This document shows, piece by piece, positions 7,795 through 15,155 of a stretch of 32,638 bases of DNA (position 1 is the first letter of the stretch; every line of letters begins with the position of its first letter). Origin of the DNA: DATHVI01 sp035461385 (GTDB taxonomy: Bacteria > Actinomycetota > Thermoleophilia > Solirubrobacterales > 70-9). The notes beneath the pieces were generated by a model, which worked only from the letters and a program-made list of their open reading frames with translations, made no database searches and was not told where the DNA came from. The stretch lies in NCBI GenBank assembly GCA_035461385.1, contig DATHVI010000007.1, positions 1-32,638 on the forward strand. The letters are read 5' to 3'. The translations under genes were made by a program, and so were the position numbers.

Positions 7795-9287
7795 GCGCGG
7801 AGGACGAACGGGTCCTGCACTTCCTCGGAGAGCTCGACCCAAACGCTCTTGGTCTGCACGTACTCGCGGATCGCGTTGATGCCGTTCTGCCGCCCGATGC
7901 CGCTCTCCTTGTAGCCCCCGAAGGGCGACTGCGGCGCCATCGCCCGGTACATGTTCACCCAGACCGTACCGGCCTCGAGGCTCCGCGCTACGCGGTGGGC
8001 TCGGCTCACATCGCGGGTCCACAGCCCGGCGGCGAGCCCGTAGCGCGTGCTGTTCGCGGCCTCGACGACCTCGTCCTCGTCGCGGAACGGAAACAGGGCG
8101 AGGACCGGGCCGAACACCTCGTTCTGCGCCAGGTAGGAATCGAGCGCGGCCCCGGCGACGATCGTCGGCTGCCACCAGTAGCCGTTCTCGTGCCCGGCGA
8201 CCTTCGCCGGCTCGCCGCCCGCGACGGTATCCGCCCCCTCGGCCCGGGCGCGGGCGACGAACTCGGCCACCTTGTCGAGCTGGGCCTTGGTCGCGATCGG
8301 CCCCATTTGCGTGTTCTCGTCCATCGGGTCGCCGATACGGATCTCGTTCGCACGCTCGATCAGCTTCGCGGTGAGCGACTCGTAGACCGATTCATGGACG
8401 AAGGCGCGCGAGCCCGCGACGCACGTCTGTCCGGCGGCGGCGAAGATTCCGGCCAGGACGCCCGCTTGGGCGGCCTCGAGGTTTGCGTCCTCGAAGACGA
8501 TGTTCGCGGACTTGCCGCCGAGCTCGAGCGTCACCGGGGCCAGGCGCTCAATCGCCGCGCGACCGGCAGCCCGGCCCGCCTCGATCCCCCCGGTCAGCGA
8601 GACCTTGTCGACGAGGGGGTGCTCGACGAGTGCCTTTCCCGTCTCGCGCAGGCCCGTGATCACGTTGAACGACCCAGGGGGGAAGCCGACCTCGGCGGCG
8701 AGCTCGGCGACCGCGAGCATCGAGGCCGACGTGACCTCCGAGGGCTTGACGACCACCGTGTTGCCCGCGGCCAGCGCCGGCGCCGCGGCCATCATCGTCA
8801 GGAACACCGGCGAGTTCCACGGCGTGATCACCGCCACCACTCCCAGCGGCTCGGGCACCGTGTAGTTGAGGATGCTCTGGCGGTCGAGCGGGATCGTCGC
8901 CCCTTCGACCTTGTCCGCCAAGCCGGCGAAGTAGCGGATCCACTTCGGAACGAGCTGAAGCTGGATCAGCATCTCGCGGTAGAGCTTGCCGTTGTCGCGG
9001 GTCTCCAGCGACCCGATCCGCTCGGCGTCGCCCTCGATCGCGTCGGCGAGCCGGAAGAGGAGGAGGCCTCGGTCGCTGGCCGCGACCGAGCTCCAGGCGT
9101 CACCGGTGAACGCGGCGTGCGCGGCGCGCACGGCTTCGTCGACGTCGTCCGCCGAGGCGTCGGGAACCAGCGCCCAAGGCTCGCCGTTGGTCGGATTGAT
9201 GCTCTCGAAGCTGCGTCCCTCCCGCGCCGGGCGCGACTCGCCGTCGACGAAGAGGCGAAGCTCCTCAAGAGTTGCGGTCTCGGTCAC
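7791..9287 (-). CDS. NAD(P)-dependent aldehyde dehydrogenase
   Basis: This 498-residue class 1/2-type ALDH has all core motifs: T-P-W-N-S-P for the active-site lining, V-V-V-K-P-S-E for cofactor binding, general base E255 in L-E-L-G-G-K-S and nucleophile C289 in G-Q-T-C-V-A-G-S-R. E-V-F-G-P-V-L and F-G-G-Y-K-E-S-G-I-G-R lie near the C-terminus. It oxidises an aldehyde to an acid in the cytoplasm. As the first gene of an operon with PxpCAB-type lactam-opening subunits, it may act on an aldehyde released from, or formed next to, the amino acid they produce. A semialdehyde is one option. It starts with GTG at 9287 behind a good GGAGG. The specific substrate cannot be assigned. Confidence 0.9.
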   Translation of the reverse strand: MTETATLEELRLFVDGESRPAREGRSFESINPTNGEPWALVPDASADDVDEAVRAAHAAFTGDAWSSVAASDRGLLLFRLADAIEGDAERIGSLETRDNGKLYREMLIQLQLVPKWIRYFAGLADKVEGATIPLDRQSILNYTVPEPLGVVAVITPWNSPVFLTMMAAAPALAAGNTVVVKPSEVTSASMLAVAELAAEVGFPPGSFNVITGLRETGKALVEHPLVDKVSLTGGIEAGRAAGRAAIERLAPVTLELGGKSANIVFEDANLEAAQAGVLAGIFAAAGQTCVAGSRAFVHESVYESLTAKLIERANEIRIGDPMDENTQMGPIATKAQLDKVAEFVARARAEGADTVAGGEPAKVAGHENGYWWQPTIVAGAALDSYLAQNEVFGPVLALFPFRDEDEVVEAANSTRYGLAAGLWTRDVSRAHRVARSLEAGTVWVNMYRAMAPQSPFGGYKESGIGRQNGINAIREYVQTKSVWVELSEEVQDPFVLRA

Positions 9288-9298
9288 TTGACCTCCAA

Positions 9299-9458
9299 GA
9301 AAAGAGCAAGATCTTTGATTAATTGGAGGCTAATTGTCTCGCTCTGTGCTGTCAACAGCAGTTCCCGCCGCCACGCTGCTTCCTGCCTTGCCGAGTTCCC
9401 CTTGACGATCGCGACTAGCCGGTGTACAAAGCAAATAACAAATGATGTTGCTCTTTTC
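9299..9458. promoter_or_regulatory. Divergent control region with an 11-bp inverted repeat
   Basis: GAAAAGAGCAA (9299-9309) and its exact complement TTGCTCTTTTC (9448-9458) lie in the 5' leaders of the two divergent operons. Rightward, the repeat is preceded by TTGACG (9402-9407), 17 nt, TACAAA (9425-9430). Leftward, it is preceded by TTGACA (9355-9350), 17 nt, TAGCCT (9332-9327). The leaders around it also match in part (CAAA..GAT.TTGCTCTTTTC), so one regulator or RNA-level factor may control both operons. TAATTG occurs twice, 11 bp apart (9320, 9331). Confidence 0.55.
9347..9360. promoter_or_regulatory. Short palindrome over the ALDH -35 box
   Basis: TGCTGT and ACAGCA, separated by 2 nt, surround the TTGACA -35 of the leftward promoter. 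This could be a repressor site, but part of the symmetry comes from the -35 sequence itself. Confidence 0.3.
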
Positions 9459-9506
9459 CTTTGGCGTAAGGGCGCCGGGGGCGGGCGGCTCGAGGAGATG
9501 GATCAG

Positions 9507-10664
9507 ATGCAGAAGATCGGGTTGGCAAGGCTGATGCTGGTGCTGGCGATGGCACTTGTCCTTGCGGCCGGCGCCGCCGCGTGTGGCGGCGATGATGACG
9601 GCGACGACGGCGGCGACGAAGCCGCGGCCACCGACAACGGCGAAGGCACCGGTTCCCTGGAAGGGAACGGAGAGGAGCTGGTCCTCTTCACGATGACCGC
9701 GTCCAACATCTACGGCGCGGTGCAGATCGAGGGTGCTGAAGAGATGGCCGAGCAGCTCGGCTACGAGCTCACGGTCTTCCAGAACAACTTCTCCCAGCCC
9801 GAGCAGGACCAGCAGGTCCAGCAGTACGTCGCGACGGGCGCCGAGCCCGCCGCCGCGTTGATCTTCCCGTGGGTTGCTGACGCTGCGACCAACGCCGTGC
9901 GGCAGCTCGCCGAGGTCGCGCCCGTGATCATGATCACGCAGGAGCCGACCCCGGAGACCGAGGAGTTCGTCGCAGCGTACGCGGGCGCAAACCAGCAGCT
10001 GATCGGCCGCGTCGCCGGCGAGATGCTGCTCGAGGCGCGTGAGGCGGCAGGGGAGGAGGGCATGGAGCTCACTACGCCCGAGGGCAACCTGCTCGAGTTC
10101 CAGCATCCCGAGGGTGAGAAGACCGGTGTCGAGCGCCAGAAGGGATTGGAGGACGCAACCGCCGACGAGCCGTTCAACGTGATCCACATCGAGTGGGGCC
10201 CCAACGACCCTGAGACCGGCTACGAGATCGGCAGCCAGGTGATCCCGCGGTTCAAGGACGAGGGAATCGACTTCCTCTATGTCTCCAACCAGCAGGCCGC
10301 GAACGGGATCATCCGGGCCTTGAAGGAGAACGACATCAGGCCCGGGAAGGATGTCATGATCGTCTCCAGTGACTGCTCGGGTACCCTCGAGGCGGTGCAG
10401 AACGGCGAGACGTTCGGGACCGGCCTGCAGTCGGGGAAGATCGAGGGCATGCTCGGCGTCGTGACCGCGGCCCAGTACATCGCCACGGGCACGACCGAAG
10501 GCGACGTCCAGCAATACGAGCCCGAGCCCGAGCAGCCCGAGTTCGAGGCAGAGCCTCCCGCGGCGCTCAACTACATGCCCCATGCGGCGGCGGTTGGCCC
10601 CGAGGGCATCGCGGACACCCAGATCTGGGGCCTGACCGCAGAGGAGATCTGCGCGGGCGAGTAA
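9507..10664 (+). CDS. ABC transporter substrate-binding lipoprotein (CUT2/sugar-type)
   Basis: This 385-residue lipoprotein precursor has a hydrophobic signal (residues 6-26) ending in G-A-A-A-C-G-G, with the lipidated Cys at about residue 25. An Asp/Gly/Glu-rich linker follows, then a type I periplasmic-binding fold (Peripla_BP_4). It reads as a D-ribose/rhamnose-like binder, with segments G-A-E-E-M-A-E-Q-L-G-Y and A-A-A-L-I-F-P-W-V-A-D. The acidic/proline segment near residues 335-350 (E-P-E-P-E-Q-P-E-F-E) is unusual. ATG 9507 is preferred over ATG 9498 because GAGGAG (9492-9497) is 9 nt from it. It captures an unknown ligand outside the cell for the ATPase and permeases encoded downstream. 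The frame is open far upstream, but that is only the shadow of the divergent gene. Confidence 0.88.
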   Translation: MQKIGLARLMLVLAMALVLAAGAAACGGDDDGDDGGDEAAATDNGEGTGSLEGNGEELVLFTMTASNIYGAVQIEGAEEMAEQLGYELTVFQNNFSQPEQDQQVQQYVATGAEPAAALIFPWVADAATNAVRQLAEVAPVIMITQEPTPETEEFVAAYAGANQQLIGRVAGEMLLEAREAAGEEGMELTTPEGNLLEFQHPEGEKTGVERQKGLEDATADEPFNVIHIEWGPNDPETGYEIGSQVIPRFKDEGIDFLYVSNQQAANGIIRALKENDIRPGKDVMIVSSDCSGTLEAVQNGETFGTGLQSGKIEGMLGVVTAAQYIATGTTEGDVQQYEPEPEQPEFEAEPPAALNYMPHAAAVGPEGIADTQIWGLTAEEICAGE

Positions 10665-10685
10665 CGCGGTTCAAAGCCAACTGAT

Positions 10686-10724
10686 GCGGCGGCGCGGTCG
10701 TTCGTTATTCGGCCGCGCCGCCGC
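10686..10724 (+). terminator. 12-bp hairpin between binding-protein and ATPase genes
   Basis: Perfect arms GCGGCGGCGCGG (10686-10697) and CCGCGCCGCCGC (10713-10724) close a 15-nt loop 21 nt after the binding-protein stop, with no T-tract. Such intercistronic hairpins act as partial terminators or RNA stabilisers, giving more binding protein than membrane components. Confidence 0.5.
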
Positions 10725-10733
10725 TTCCGATAA

Positions 10734-12263
10734 GTGACCCAGACCAATGCCACTTCATCAGCAGCCCGCCTTCGGGTCCGCGGGCTCTCGAAGCGCTATG
10801 GCTCCGTCCAAGCCCTGGATCGGGTCGACTTCGAGCTGCTACCGGGGGAGATCATGGCGCTCCTGGGAGAGAACGGAGCCGGGAAGAGCACCCTGGTCAA
10901 GGCTCTCGCCGGCCTGATCGAGCCCGACTCGGGCACGATCGAGATCGACGGGGTGCCGGCGACCCTGTACCCAAGCGGTCGCTCGCAAGCTGCCGGCGTC
11001 GCGGTCGTGCACCAGGAATACAGCTCGGTGCCGACGATGACCGTCGCCGAGAACCTCGTCCTCGGCCAAAGCGGTGTTTCCTCGGTCTGGTGGCCACGGG
11101 TGCTGAACAGCCGGGCGCGCGAGCTGCTCGCCCAGGTCGGGCTCGAGGACATCGATCCCCGCACGCCGGTTGAGCACCTCACCGTCGCCGAGATGCAGCT
11201 GCTCGAGGTCGCGCGCCTGCTCGTGCGCGACGCTCGGATCCTGATCTTCGACGAGCCCACCGCCGCGCTCACCGACCGCGAGATCGATCGCGTGCTCGCC
11301 GTGATCCGCCGGCTGGTGAAGGACGGGCGCAGCGTGATCTACGTGACCCACCGGCTGGCTGAGGTCTTCCGGCTGACGGACCGGGTGACCGTGTTTCGCA
11401 ACGGACGCAGCCTGCCGCCGGAACCGACCACCGAGCTCGACATCGATGCCCTGATCAACCGCATGCTCGGCCGCGAGCTCGAGGCGATGTTCCCACCGCG
11501 CGACACGCTGATCGACGAACCGCTCCTCGAGGTCGAGGGGCTCCTCGCTCCGGGGCTGGTGGCGCCGGTCGGGTTCACCCTGCGGCGCGGCGAGATCCTG
11601 GGCCTCACCGGTCAGCTCGGCAGCGGCGCCGGCACCACGGTGCAGGCGCTTGCCGGGCGCCTGCCACAGACAGCGGGGCGCGTGGTCCTCAAGGGCGAGG
11701 AGATCTCGGTCCGCACGTACCGAGCGAGCGTCGACCACGGGTTCGGCTACGGCACGGCCGACCGCAAGCGCGACGGGATCTTCGCCAACCGCGCGATCCG
11801 CGAGAACCTCTCCTCACCCTGGCTGGACTCGATCGCCAGCCGGGTGGGTTGGGTCTCGCGGCGTCGCGAGCGTGAGCGCGCGACCGACATCGCCAAGCGC
11901 TTCGCGATCGACACGGAGCGGCTCGAGTCACCGGTCTCCGTTCTGTCGGGCGGCAACCAGCAAAAGGTCGCGGTCGGCAAGTGGCTGGGCACCGACCCCC
12001 AGGTGCTCTTGCTCGAGGAGCCGACCCGGGGCGTGGACGTGGGCGCTCGCGCCGAGATCTACACCTCCTTGCGCCGCCTTTGCGCAACCGGCATCGGAAT
12101 CGTCGTCGTCTCGTCGGACATGCCGGAGGTGCTCGGGCTCTGCGACACGATCGCCACCTTCTACCGCGGGCGCCTGACCTCGATCGCGCCTCACGATCAA
12201 CGCTCCGAGGAGGATCTCGCGCGTGAGGTGATGCATCACGACCCGAGTGAGGCAATGGCGTGA
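10734..12263 (+). CDS. ABC transporter ATPase, duplicated RbsA-type
   Basis: This 509-residue protein contains two nucleotide-binding domains, as in ribose/xylose importers. Domain 1 has Walker A G-E-N-G-A-G-K-S-T, an L-T-V-A-E-M-Q signature variant and Walker B I-L-I-F-D-E-P-T-A-A-L. Domain 2 has a degenerate P-loop without Lys (G-Q-L-G-S-G-A-G-T-T), the signature L-S-G-G-N-Q-Q-K and Walker B L-L-L-E-E-P-T-R-G-V-D-V-G. One competent and one degenerate site is normal for this family. It energises uptake with the lipoprotein upstream and the two permeases downstream. It starts with GTG at 10734, ten bases after the intercistronic hairpin, with no clear Shine-Dalgarno, so translation may be modest. 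Confidence 0.93.
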   Translation: MTQTNATSSAARLRVRGLSKRYGSVQALDRVDFELLPGEIMALLGENGAGKSTLVKALAGLIEPDSGTIEIDGVPATLYPSGRSQAAGVAVVHQEYSSVPTMTVAENLVLGQSGVSSVWWPRVLNSRARELLAQVGLEDIDPRTPVEHLTVAEMQLLEVARLLVRDARILIFDEPTAALTDREIDRVLAVIRRLVKDGRSVIYVTHRLAEVFRLTDRVTVFRNGRSLPPEPTTELDIDALINRMLGRELEAMFPPRDTLIDEPLLEVEGLLAPGLVAPVGFTLRRGEILGLTGQLGSGAGTTVQALAGRLPQTAGRVVLKGEEISVRTYRASVDHGFGYGTADRKRDGIFANRAIRENLSSPWLDSIASRVGWVSRRRERERATDIAKRFAIDTERLESPVSVLSGGNQQKVAVGKWLGTDPQVLLLEEPTRGVDVGARAEIYTSLRRLCATGIGIVVVSSDMPEVLGLCDTIATFYRGRLTSIAPHDQRSEEDLAREVMHHDPSEAMA

Positions 12264-12292
12264 GGGAGCGACATTCATGCAGGGATGCTGGG

Positions 12293-12336
12293 CCGGGGTT
12301 TGCCCCGGCAGCAGCAGGTAAGGCGCCAAAGGCGCC
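12293..12336 (+). other. Two small hairpins in the ATPase-permease gap
   Basis: CCGGGG/CCCCGG (12293-12298, 12303-12308) and GGCGCC/GGCGCC (12322-12327, 12331-12336) form two tight stem-loops in the 106-nt gap. They may tune expression of the permeases. There is no T-run that would make either a clear terminator. Confidence 0.35.
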
Positions 12337-12369
12337 GCAGGAGATGTGCATGTGCCGTGAGGTGCTCCC

Positions 12370-13374
12370 GTGAGCGAGGCGTCGACTGCATCCCAGGCGG
12401 CCGCCGGAAGCGGTCAGGACGTAGCCGGCCCGAGCGCCGATCGGCGCGAGCAGGTGAGCACGGCGCTCGTCGTCGGCGCTGTCGTCGTCGCGGTGGCGGT
12501 CGCGGTGGCCATCACCCCCAACTTCCTCAGCGTCGACAACGTCCGGGCGATCCTGCGCAACGCTGCGATCGTCGGGATTGTCGCGGTCGCGATGACGCCG
12601 ATCACGCTGTCGGGCAATTTCATCTCTCTCGGCACGCAGCAGTCCGCGATGGCGGCGATGGTCCTGTTCATCGCCCTCGTCGGGACGGGCTGGGCCCCCG
12701 CGGCAGCGATCGCCGTCGTCCTGGTCGCGCTGGTGGCGGTGGGCGTGATCCAGGGGCTGGTCGTCGCTGCAGGGCTCAACCCGGTGATCACCACGCTCGC
12801 CGCCGGGGCGATCATCTTCGGCGTCGTCGCCGATGCCACGGATGGGCAGATCGTTCGCGTTGGCGAGCACGCCGTTTCGTGGGGCAACAGCACGATCGCG
12901 GGCGTCCCGCTCGAGGTCCTCGTCTTCCTCCTGTTCACGATCGCCGTTGGCACGTTCATGACGAAGTCGGTGTCCGGGCGGGAGATGATCCTCGCGGGGG
13001 CCAACCGCGAGACAGCGGAAGTGAGCGGGATCTCGTTCCGGCGGGTGACGATCGGCGCCTTCGTGATCTTCTCGATCGGCCTCGCGATCGCCGGGGTGCT
13101 CACGGGCGCGGGGTTCGGCGAGGCGACGATCCAGTCGCTGAGCACCCTGACGATCGACTCGCTGGCCGCGATCCTGGTCGGGGGAACCGCGATCACCGGC
13201 GGCTACGGATCGCCTTGGCGCTCGGCGGGAGGAGCGGTCCTGATCGCCGTCATCTCCAACGTGATGGTCCTCAACGACTTCAGCACTGGCGGGCGTCTCG
13301 CCGTGCAGGGAGCGGTCGTGGTCGTCGTCGTCATCCTGCTTGAGCTGCTGCGCCGGCGGGGGGAGGTGCGCTGA
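12370..13374 (+). CDS. ABC transporter permease 1 (BPD_transp_2)
   Basis: This 334-residue integral membrane protein has an Ala/Gly/Gln-rich cytoplasmic N-terminus to about residue 33, then some 8-10 hydrophobic segments starting A-L-V-V-G-A-V-V-V-A-V. The coupling loop G-A-N-R-E-T-A-E-V-S-G-I-S (about 216-228) is the family's contact with the ATPase. The L-S-G-N-F-I-S-L-G motif after the second helix is also typical of ribose-type permeases. It starts with GTG at 12370. It should pair with the next gene as a heterodimer, whereas many CUT2 importers use a homodimer. The very Ala/Val/Ile-rich composition reflects the membrane. Confidence 0.9.
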   Translation: MSEASTASQAAAGSGQDVAGPSADRREQVSTALVVGAVVVAVAVAVAITPNFLSVDNVRAILRNAAIVGIVAVAMTPITLSGNFISLGTQQSAMAAMVLFIALVGTGWAPAAAIAVVLVALVAVGVIQGLVVAAGLNPVITTLAAGAIIFGVVADATDGQIVRVGEHAVSWGNSTIAGVPLEVLVFLLFTIAVGTFMTKSVSGREMILAGANRETAEVSGISFRRVTIGAFVIFSIGLAIAGVLTGAGFGEATIQSLSTLTIDSLAAILVGGTAITGGYGSPWRSAGGAVLIAVISNVMVLNDFSTGGRLAVQGAVVVVVVILLELLRRRGEVR

Positions 13375-13375
13375 G

Positions 13376-14377
13376 GTGCAGTCGCTGGTGATCGACCGGG
13401 TGCGCTCCTATGCGCTGCCGCTGCTCGTCCTGATCGTCACCTGGGCGATCATCGCCTCGAGTACGCCGACGTTCCGGGGCGAGGCGAGCGTGTTCTCGGT
13501 GCTCGAGGGCTTCCCGCTGCTCGGGCTGATCGCGCTCGGACTCGCGATCACGATCATCGCCGGGGAGCTCGATCTCTCAGTCGGGTCGATGGCTGCGCTG
13601 GCCGGAGTGGTCGCAGTCAAGGCGGGCGAGCTCGGCCTGCTCGGTGCGATCGGGGTGGCTGTCGCGGTCGGCGCCACGATCGGCGCCGCACAGGGCTGGA
13701 TCATCGCCAGGCTCGCGATCAACTCGCTGGTGTTGACGATCGGGACCCTGATCCTGCTACGCGGGGTCGCCCATCTCGCCTCGGACAACGCTCCGAGCCA
13801 GCTCGCCGACTTCACGGTGTCCGACCCGCTGATCGAGCGCTACTCGATCTTCTCCCCGAGCAGCATCACCGCGCTCGTGGTGTTCGCGGTGCTCGGCCTC
13901 TTCCTCGCCTACACCCGCTACGGCCGCGAGATCTACGCGATCGGCGGGGCGCGCGAGGAGGCTCGCGCGGCCGGCGTCCCGCGCTCGCGGCCGATGGTTC
14001 TCGCCTTCGCTCTCTCGGGCGCGTGTGCGGCGCTCGCCGGCGCGCTCGCTTCGCTCAAGGGCGGGAGCGCGGCGCCGCAGAACTACGCGGACATGCTCTT
14101 GGCCGGCGCGGCGGCGGCGTTGATCGGCGGCATCAGCCTCTACGGCGGCAAGGGCACCGTGATCCACGTCGCGCTCGGTGTGGCCGTGCTCTCGGCGGTC
14201 GCCGCCGGGCTCGCGGCGCGGGGCAGCGATGCATCGGTGACGCAGCTCGTCACCGGGGCGCTTCTGATCACGGTTGTGGCGACCGAGTTCATCGCCGCGC
14301 GCCTGAGCCGGCGGGCACGCCTGCGCCGCGAGGCCGCGCGACACGAGCTGCCCCCGACCACCACGGCACCTACCTGA
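13376..14377 (+). CDS. ABC transporter permease 2 (BPD_transp_2)
   Basis: The product is 333 residues of the same family as the preceding gene, with about 8-10 membrane segments. It carries the I-A-G-E-L-D-L-S-V-G-S-M-A-A-L-A-G motif, typical of sugar-type permeases, and the cytoplasmic loop G-G-A-R-E-E-A-R-A-A-G-V. GTG 13376 begins 1 nt after the previous stop, with GGGAGG about 9 nt upstream. ATG 13340 lies inside the upstream gene and is not used. It ends with a basic tail (R-R-A-R-L-R-R-E). It forms the translocation pore with permease 1. Confidence 0.9.
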   Translation: MQSLVIDRVRSYALPLLVLIVTWAIIASSTPTFRGEASVFSVLEGFPLLGLIALGLAITIIAGELDLSVGSMAALAGVVAVKAGELGLLGAIGVAVAVGATIGAAQGWIIARLAINSLVLTIGTLILLRGVAHLASDNAPSQLADFTVSDPLIERYSIFSPSSITALVVFAVLGLFLAYTRYGREIYAIGGAREEARAAGVPRSRPMVLAFALSGACAALAGALASLKGGSAAPQNYADMLLAGAAAALIGGISLYGGKGTVIHVALGVAVLSAVAAGLAARGSDASVTQLVTGALLITVVATEFIAARLSRRARLRREAARHELPPTTTAPT

Positions 14378-14399
14378 CACCCTTCGACGAAAGGATCGC

Positions 14400-15155
14400 G
14401 TGAACGAAAGCATCTCGCTGCAGGGAAAGACGGCGATCGTTACGGGCGCCGCCAGCGGCATCGGAGCGGCGACGGCCGCGCTGTTCGCCGCGAACGGGGC
14501 GCGAGTGCTCGCGGCGGACATCCAAGAGCCGAACGAGATGCTCGCAGCGAAGCTCGAGTCCAATCCCGAGACGATCAGGTTCCACCACCTCGACGTGACC
14601 AGCGAGCAGGCTTGGGCAGACGGGCTGAGCGTGTGCGCCGATGCCTTCGGCTCCCCGAACGTGCTCGTCAACAACGCCGGGCGCCTCGGAAGCGGCCGCC
14701 CCGTTCACGAGGAGACGCTTGAGGAGATGCGCGTCGTGTTCGAGGTCAACACCCTCGGGATGATGCTCGGGATGAAGACGGTGATCCCCGGGATGCTCGA
14801 GGGGGACGGCGGCGCGATCGTGAACGTCTCCTCGGTCTGGGGCCTCTCCGGAACCCCCAACAACGTGGCATACCAAACGGCGAAGGGAGCGACGATCATG
14901 CTTTCGAAGAATGCCGGCGTCACCTACGCGCCGCACGGGATCCGCGTCAATTGCGTGCTCCCGGGCTACGTCGACACGCCGATGTCGCGGGGCGTGACCC
15001 CGGAGGAGGCGGTACGGCTCGTCGAGTTCACCCCGCTTGGGCGCCGGGCCGAGCCGCACGAGGTGGCACCGCTGATCATGTTCCTGTGCTCGGACGGGGC
15101 CGGCTTCGTGGCCGCGGGCACGTTCACCTGCGACGGCGGAATGGCGGCGCTCTGA
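14400..15155 (+). CDS. Short-chain dehydrogenase/reductase
   Basis: This 251-residue classical SDR has the cofactor motif T-G-A-A-S-G-I-G (16-23), D-V-T near 62, N-N-A-G and catalytic Ser in V-N-V-S-S-V-W-G. The Y-x-x-x-K pair is in Y-Q-T-A-K, followed by P-G-Y-V-D-T-P-M. The acidic residue after strand beta-2 (A-A-D-I-Q) predicts NAD(H) rather than NADP(H). It interconverts an alcohol and a ketone or aldehyde. It starts with GTG 14400 behind AAAGGA, 22 nt after the permease stop, so it belongs to the importer operon and probably acts on the imported compound or a product of it. Confidence 0.9.
   Translation: MNESISLQGKTAIVTGAASGIGAATAALFAANGARVLAADIQEPNEMLAAKLESNPETIRFHHLDVTSEQAWADGLSVCADAFGSPNVLVNNAGRLGSGRPVHEETLEEMRVVFEVNTLGMMLGMKTVIPGMLEGDGGAIVNVSSVWGLSGTPNNVAYQTAKGATIMLSKNAGVTYAPHGIRVNCVLPGYVDTPMSRGVTPEEAVRLVEFTPLGRRAEPHEVAPLIMFLCSDGAGFVAAGTFTCDGGMAAL

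Noticed and set aside
7995..9506. Long open frame upstream of the binding-protein gene on the + strand
   Set aside because: It lies opposite the aldehyde dehydrogenase gene, is Arg/Gly-rich with no recognisable motif, and the lipoprotein signal and ribosome site place the start at 9507.
12414..13196. 260-codon leftward open frame opposite permease 1
   Set aside because: Its Thr/Ala/Ile-rich product is what the reverse of a GC-rich membrane-protein gene gives, and permease 1 on the other strand has clear family motifs.
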